From: Cryptomeria japonica
Taxonomy: Eukaryota > Streptophyta > Pinopsida > Cupressales > Cupressaceae
Direction: 5' to 3'
Assembly (NCBI RefSeq): GCF_030272615.1
Contig: NC_081414.1
Span: 335,933,927-335,997,926, forward strand
DNA: 64,000 nucleotides
Made by a program: the position numbers and the translations under genes
In this document: positions 60,402-64,000 of the stretch, piece by piece
Layout: each line of letters begins with the position of its first letter
Numbering within the stretch: position 1 is the stretch's first letter
Notes under the pieces: generated by a model
What the model was told of the DNA's origin: nothing
Database searches by the model: none
What the model saw: only the letters and a program-made list of their open reading frames with translations

Positions 60402-61048
60402 CTTAAATTTATATAATTAAGTTTAATTTAGTTTGTTTCATTAAAATTAATTTATTTCAAGAAGACTAGTTTACTATTCATTTATTTAATTTAGGTAAGA
60501 TTTATTTATTTAATTTAACTAAGTTGAAATTAATTTAAGTTATTAAGTTAATTTTTATTTATTTAATTGTGTTTGATGTAATTAAGTTTAATTTGGTTTA
60601 ACTAATTAAGTTAAATTTAATTGAAGCAATGAAGTTTCACTTAATTTTTTTAGTTAGGTTTGAAATTTTGATAAAGGTAGAAATCGAATCAAAGATCTAA
60701 CTACTCGTTGTTTCATTATTTCAAATGATTGACCTAAGTCTAATTTAATTTAATTATTTAAATGTAACTAAATTTTTTTAATTAAGTTTTATTTTATTTA
60801 TTTAATAAAATTGAATTGAATTTATTTAATAAAGTTTAATTTCACTTTTTTAATAAAATTTAATTGAAGTTTTTTGGATAAAGTTTTATTTGATTTTTGT
60901 TAATTAAGTTGAATTTAATTCATTTAATTAAGTTTCATTGATTTCCAATAATTAAGTTTAATTTAATTCATTTAATAAAGTATAATTTAAATTATTTAAT
61001 AAAGTATAATTTAAATTATTTATATATATTTAATATTATATATAGAAT
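60402..61048. repeat. Degenerate TTAAGTTTAATTT repeats
   Basis: A very AT-rich stretch in which words like AATTAAGTTTAATTT and TTAATAAAGTTTAATTT recur every 20-40 bp. It includes the second copy of the 75-bp repeat (60663-60737). No gene. Confidence 0.6.
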
Positions 61049-61163
61049 AAGCCGAGAGATATCCTTCTAGAGGCGCCTATTTTTTTATTAATTTATCAAC
61101 ATTAAATGACAATAGGTGCCTCGAGAAGAATATCTCTTGGCTTAATATATATAAGCTAGTAGC
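61049..61163. mobile_element. Palindromic TA-flanked element, right copy
   Basis: Arms AGCCGAGAGATATCCTTCTA and TAGGTGCCTCGAGAAGAATA...CTTGGCT are imperfect reverse complements around an AT loop. The flanking TATATATAAGCTAGTAGCAG matches TATATATGCTAGTAGCA of the left copy (46638-46816), and the core GCCGAGAGATATC is shared. It belongs to the same family as the left copy. Confidence 0.6.
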
Positions 61164-61249
61164 AGTCGCAGCATGAATTGAAAGACATGACATAAATTAA
61201 TTTCAAATTATATATTGTTGTATAGTTGTATATTTTGTATTGGTACAGT

Positions 61250-62790
61250 GTTAGATTTAGGATTCCATTTGGTTCAATTCTAGATTTATAATTATAGTTA
61301 GGATTGGAATCAAAATAGTAGGCCTAATTCAATAAGGATTAGGGTTCATTATGGTTTACTATTAGGGTTAGGATTTGATTTAGTTTAAAATAGTAGGCCT
61401 AATTCAATAAGGAATAGGGTTCATTTTGACTTGCTATTAGGGTTAGGGTTATGGTTGTAGTTAGGGTTTACATCATTGTTGAGGTTAGGTTAATGGTCAG
61501 GGTTTTGATTTACAACATGTTTAGTGTTACGGTTAGCGCTAAGATTATGATTAGGCTAGGATTTAGGTTATGGTTAGATTATGTGTAGGGTTATGGTTTA
61601 TATCAGAGGGCTATGATTAGGGTTAGGATTATAGTTAGGGTTTACATCATTGTTAGGGTTAGGTTAATGATTAGGGTTTGGTTAATGATTAGGGTTTGGA
61701 TTTACTTCATGATTAAGATTAGGGATAGGGTTAAGATTGTGGTTAGGCTTTGGATTTATCATTATGGCGAGGATTATGTCTAGGGTTAAGGTTAGAGTTA
61801 GGATTATAGTTAGGGTTTACATCGTTGGTATGGTTAGGTTAATGGTTAGGGTTAAGGTTCTAGTTAGGCTTAATTTTTAGGTATATGGTTAGGATTATCT
61901 CTATGATTAGAGTTTATATCATAAGATTAGGGTTATGATTGTGGTTAGGGTTAGGGTTAAGGATTAGGTTTAGGAATATAGTTTAGGTTTACATCATTTT
62001 TAGGGTTAGGTTAATGGTTAGGGCTTGGATTTACATCATGTTTAGTGTTACAATTAATGTTAAAATTGTGGTTAGGCTTAGGATTTAGGGTTATGGTTAA
62101 GATTATATGTAGGGTTAGGACCTTTATATCATAGGGCTAGGGTGGTTATGGTTATGGGTTAGGGTTAGGATTATGTGTAGGGTTATGGTTTATATCATGG
62201 GGCTATGATTAGGGTTAGGATTATAATTAGGGTTTACATCATTGTTAGGGTTTGGTTAATGATTAGGGTTTGGATTTACTTCATGATTAGGATTAGGGAT
62301 AGGGTTAAGGTTGTGGTTAGGCTTTGGATTTATCATTATGGTGAGGATTGTGTCCAGGGTTAGGGTTAGAGTTAGGATTATAGTTAGGGTTTACATCATT
62401 GTTATGGTTAGGTTAATGGTTAGGGTTAAAGTTCTAGTTAGGCTTAATTTTTAGGTATATGGTTAGGATTGTCTCTATGATTAGAGTTTATATCATAAGA
62501 TTAGGGTTATGATTGCGGTTAGGGTTAGGGTTAAGGATTAGGTTTAGGATTATAGTTAGGGTTTACATCATTTTTAGGGTTAGGTTAATGGTTAGGGTTT
62601 GGATTTACATCAAGTTTAGTTTTACAATTAATGTTAAAATTGTGGTTAGGCTTAGGATTTAGGGTTATGGTTAAGATTATATGTAGGGTTAGGACCTTTA
62701 TATCATAGGGCTAGGGTGGTTATGGTCATGGGTTAGGGTTAGGATTATAGGTAGGGTTTACATCATTGTTAGGGTGAGCTTAATGGTTAG
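61250..62790 (+). repeat. Degenerate telomere-like repeats with a 573-bp higher-order unit
   Basis: Built from GGTTAGGGTT, TTAGGGTTTACATCAT and similar words, that is, variants of plant TTTAGGG or TTAGGG on the plus strand. Larger blocks recur at a spacing of about 573 bp: GTTAGGCTTAGGATTTAGGG at 62071 and 62644, GTTAGGCTTAATTTTTAGG at 61863 and 62437. A 19-bp internal duplication (AATGATTAGGGTTTGGTT, about 61668-61690) accounts for a 592-bp spacing further left. No perfect telomere runs; interstitial. Confidence 0.8.
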
Positions 62791-64000
62791 TGATGCTCTG
62801 CAAAAAGGATTAGAAAATCTGTTTGATGGCAACACACACAAGAGCACAAGAAACAAACGTTAGTGTTAGCAACAAAAGATTATCCTAAACAGGCATATCA
62901 AGAGAGATATTAAGCATGAAATAGAAAGCATATAAACATAGAATGAAATAGCTAATCAAGATGCTCATAGTTGCTCCTCCCTTGTTCCTCTCCTCTCCAA
63001 GTCCCAAATGAGTGTAGCTCTCAGCTTTTAGCACTAGCCATGGATGCCATATGGAGATTCAAGATGGTTGAATATGATAAGCAAATACTATGCAAGAGTA
63101 GATAGTGATGCTATGAAAAAGCTCTATGCTAATGCCAGTATAACAACAATACTCTAAAATGCTTCTCCTTTTGCTTGAGGAGAAGGGTTCTATTTATAGA
63201 AGAAATAGGGAAATGAAGGGTTAAGATTGAGCAATCTTAACAAGGGTTAGGATTGAAAGTTGGGGATCCATGTGCACAATTGGCACCAATAAAATGGTGA
63301 CAAGTGTCAACATAGGATTGGGTTGAGAGAAGAGGTTGGAGGCATTAAAGGCCTGAGAAGACCTCATGGTTATCTAGAAGGTAAGGGTCAAGTCTAAATT
63401 AAGATTACCCATTGGATTAAGAGTTAATCCAAGGATAAACCTTTGTGCAAATGTTTAAGAGATAATCATGGTCAAAGCATTAATGGCCTGATGAGACCTT
63501 TGGGTTGGGTAGAGGTTGAGTCAAAACAAATGTTTTAACCATGTGGGAGGGTTGAATTAACCATTAATGGTTATTGGAGACTTTGGGGATTAAGTGGTTG
63601 AAGGTTGAAAGCCTTCAATGGTTATCAAAGACTTTGAGCCATTTAGTGGTTGAAGGTTGGAAGCTTTCAAAGGTTATCCAAGACTTTGAGGGTTAATTTG
63701 TTGAACACACAAAGCATTAATTGCTTTTCAAAGACTTTGGAGTCTTTGAGAAGTGACTCCAATTTGCTTAGGAATGTGACAATATTTAGGGGATGGATTA
63801 GGCTAATTAGGAAGGGTTTAGAAGAATCTAGAAGGGGTTTAGGCATACAAGTGGATTTTGTAGGAAAATGCAAGTGGGAGAAATTTTGGTATTTTCAATT
63901 AAAATAAAATCATTTATTTCAATTAAATGGTGTAATTTGCATTTGGATAAATATTCAAATAAATATTAATTTATTTAAATGAGAAAAATGAAGATAAAGC
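62791..64000 (-). mobile_element. Partial LTR of a related Gypsy family
   Basis: It begins TGATGCTCTG directly against the telomere-like repeats, that is, the LTR ends ...CAGAGCATCA on the minus strand. From about 63230 it is a diverged reverse complement of LTR 1 and LTR 2 (TTGGGGATCCATGTGCACAATT, AGGCCTGAGAAGACCTCAT, GGTTGAAGGTTGAAAGC). TATA box on the minus strand at 63190-63198. No primer-binding site adjoins 62791, so it is a 3' LTR or a solo LTR that continues past the window. Confidence 0.8.
63190..63198 (-). promoter_or_regulatory. TATA box of the third LTR
   Basis: TATAAATAG on the minus strand, conserved in position relative to LTR 1 and LTR 2. Confidence 0.65.

Noticed and set aside
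61250-62790. A true chromosome end
   Set aside because: The repeats are degenerate, have no perfect telomere run, and are followed by a retrotransposon LTR.
1-64000. tRNA, rRNA, CRISPR arrays, bacterial operons or organellar inserts
   Set aside because: None seen; the tRNA-like signals are the primer-binding sites of the LTR elements.

Overview
The window looks like nuclear DNA of a seed plant with a large, repeat-choked genome, most likely a gymnosperm. The reasons are a Tat-type Ty3/Gypsy element with two RNase H domains and an antisense plant-mobile-domain gene, a plant Helitron with introns, an intronless plant CYP94-like P450, long AT-rich spacers and degenerate telomere-like DNA. The species cannot be fixed from the sequence. 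Nothing bacterial, organellar or CRISPR-like was seen. Only one host gene (the P450) is close to intact; nearly everything else is transposable-element DNA or decayed coding sequence. Two runs of exactly 500 N (1635-2134, 35076-35575) are assembly gaps inside low-complexity DNA.

Region by region. 1-1634: in-frame 231-bp repeats and a 0.74-kb foldback element. 2135-2905: GA-rich array. 2906-31971: head-to-tail block of one Gypsy family made of a 3' internal fragment (2906-5621), an LTR (5622-7203), a full internal region (7204-22154), a second LTR (22155-23632) and a 5' internal fragment (23633-31971). The repeat period is 16,533 bp and the LTRs are shared by neighbouring copies. The full copy lost its protease by an in-frame deletion and carries a nested solo LTR (13547-14836). 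31972-35745: GA-rich array again. 38040-39597 (minus): CYP94-like P450 with a frameshift just after the haem-binding loop, its promoter flank copied at 43.65 kb and 45.45 kb. 46.6-61.2 kb: a block bounded by related inverted repeats that holds an F-box pseudogene (48129-49316), an unknown ORF, a decayed Helitron Rep/helicase gene with three recognisable GT-AG introns (51184-56421) and a decayed unknown gene (56857-59470), all on the minus strand. 61.25-62.79 kb: degenerate telomere-like repeats with a 573-bp higher-order period. 62791-64000: an LTR of a related Gypsy family on the minus strand, running off the window.

How the parts work together. The Gypsy family's sense frame encodes gag (with a CX2HX4HX4C knuckle), protease, a G-patch domain, reverse transcriptase, RNase H, a second archaeal-type RNase H and integrase. 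Between integrase and the 3' LTR lies a gene on the opposite strand for a plant-mobile-domain protein. The leader of gag-pol and the region upstream of the antisense gene both carry arrays of the word TAGCGCAT, each in the sense orientation of its own gene. No copy is intact, but the breaks differ between copies and are mostly C-to-T changes at CG and CHG sites, as expected for methylated, silenced elements.
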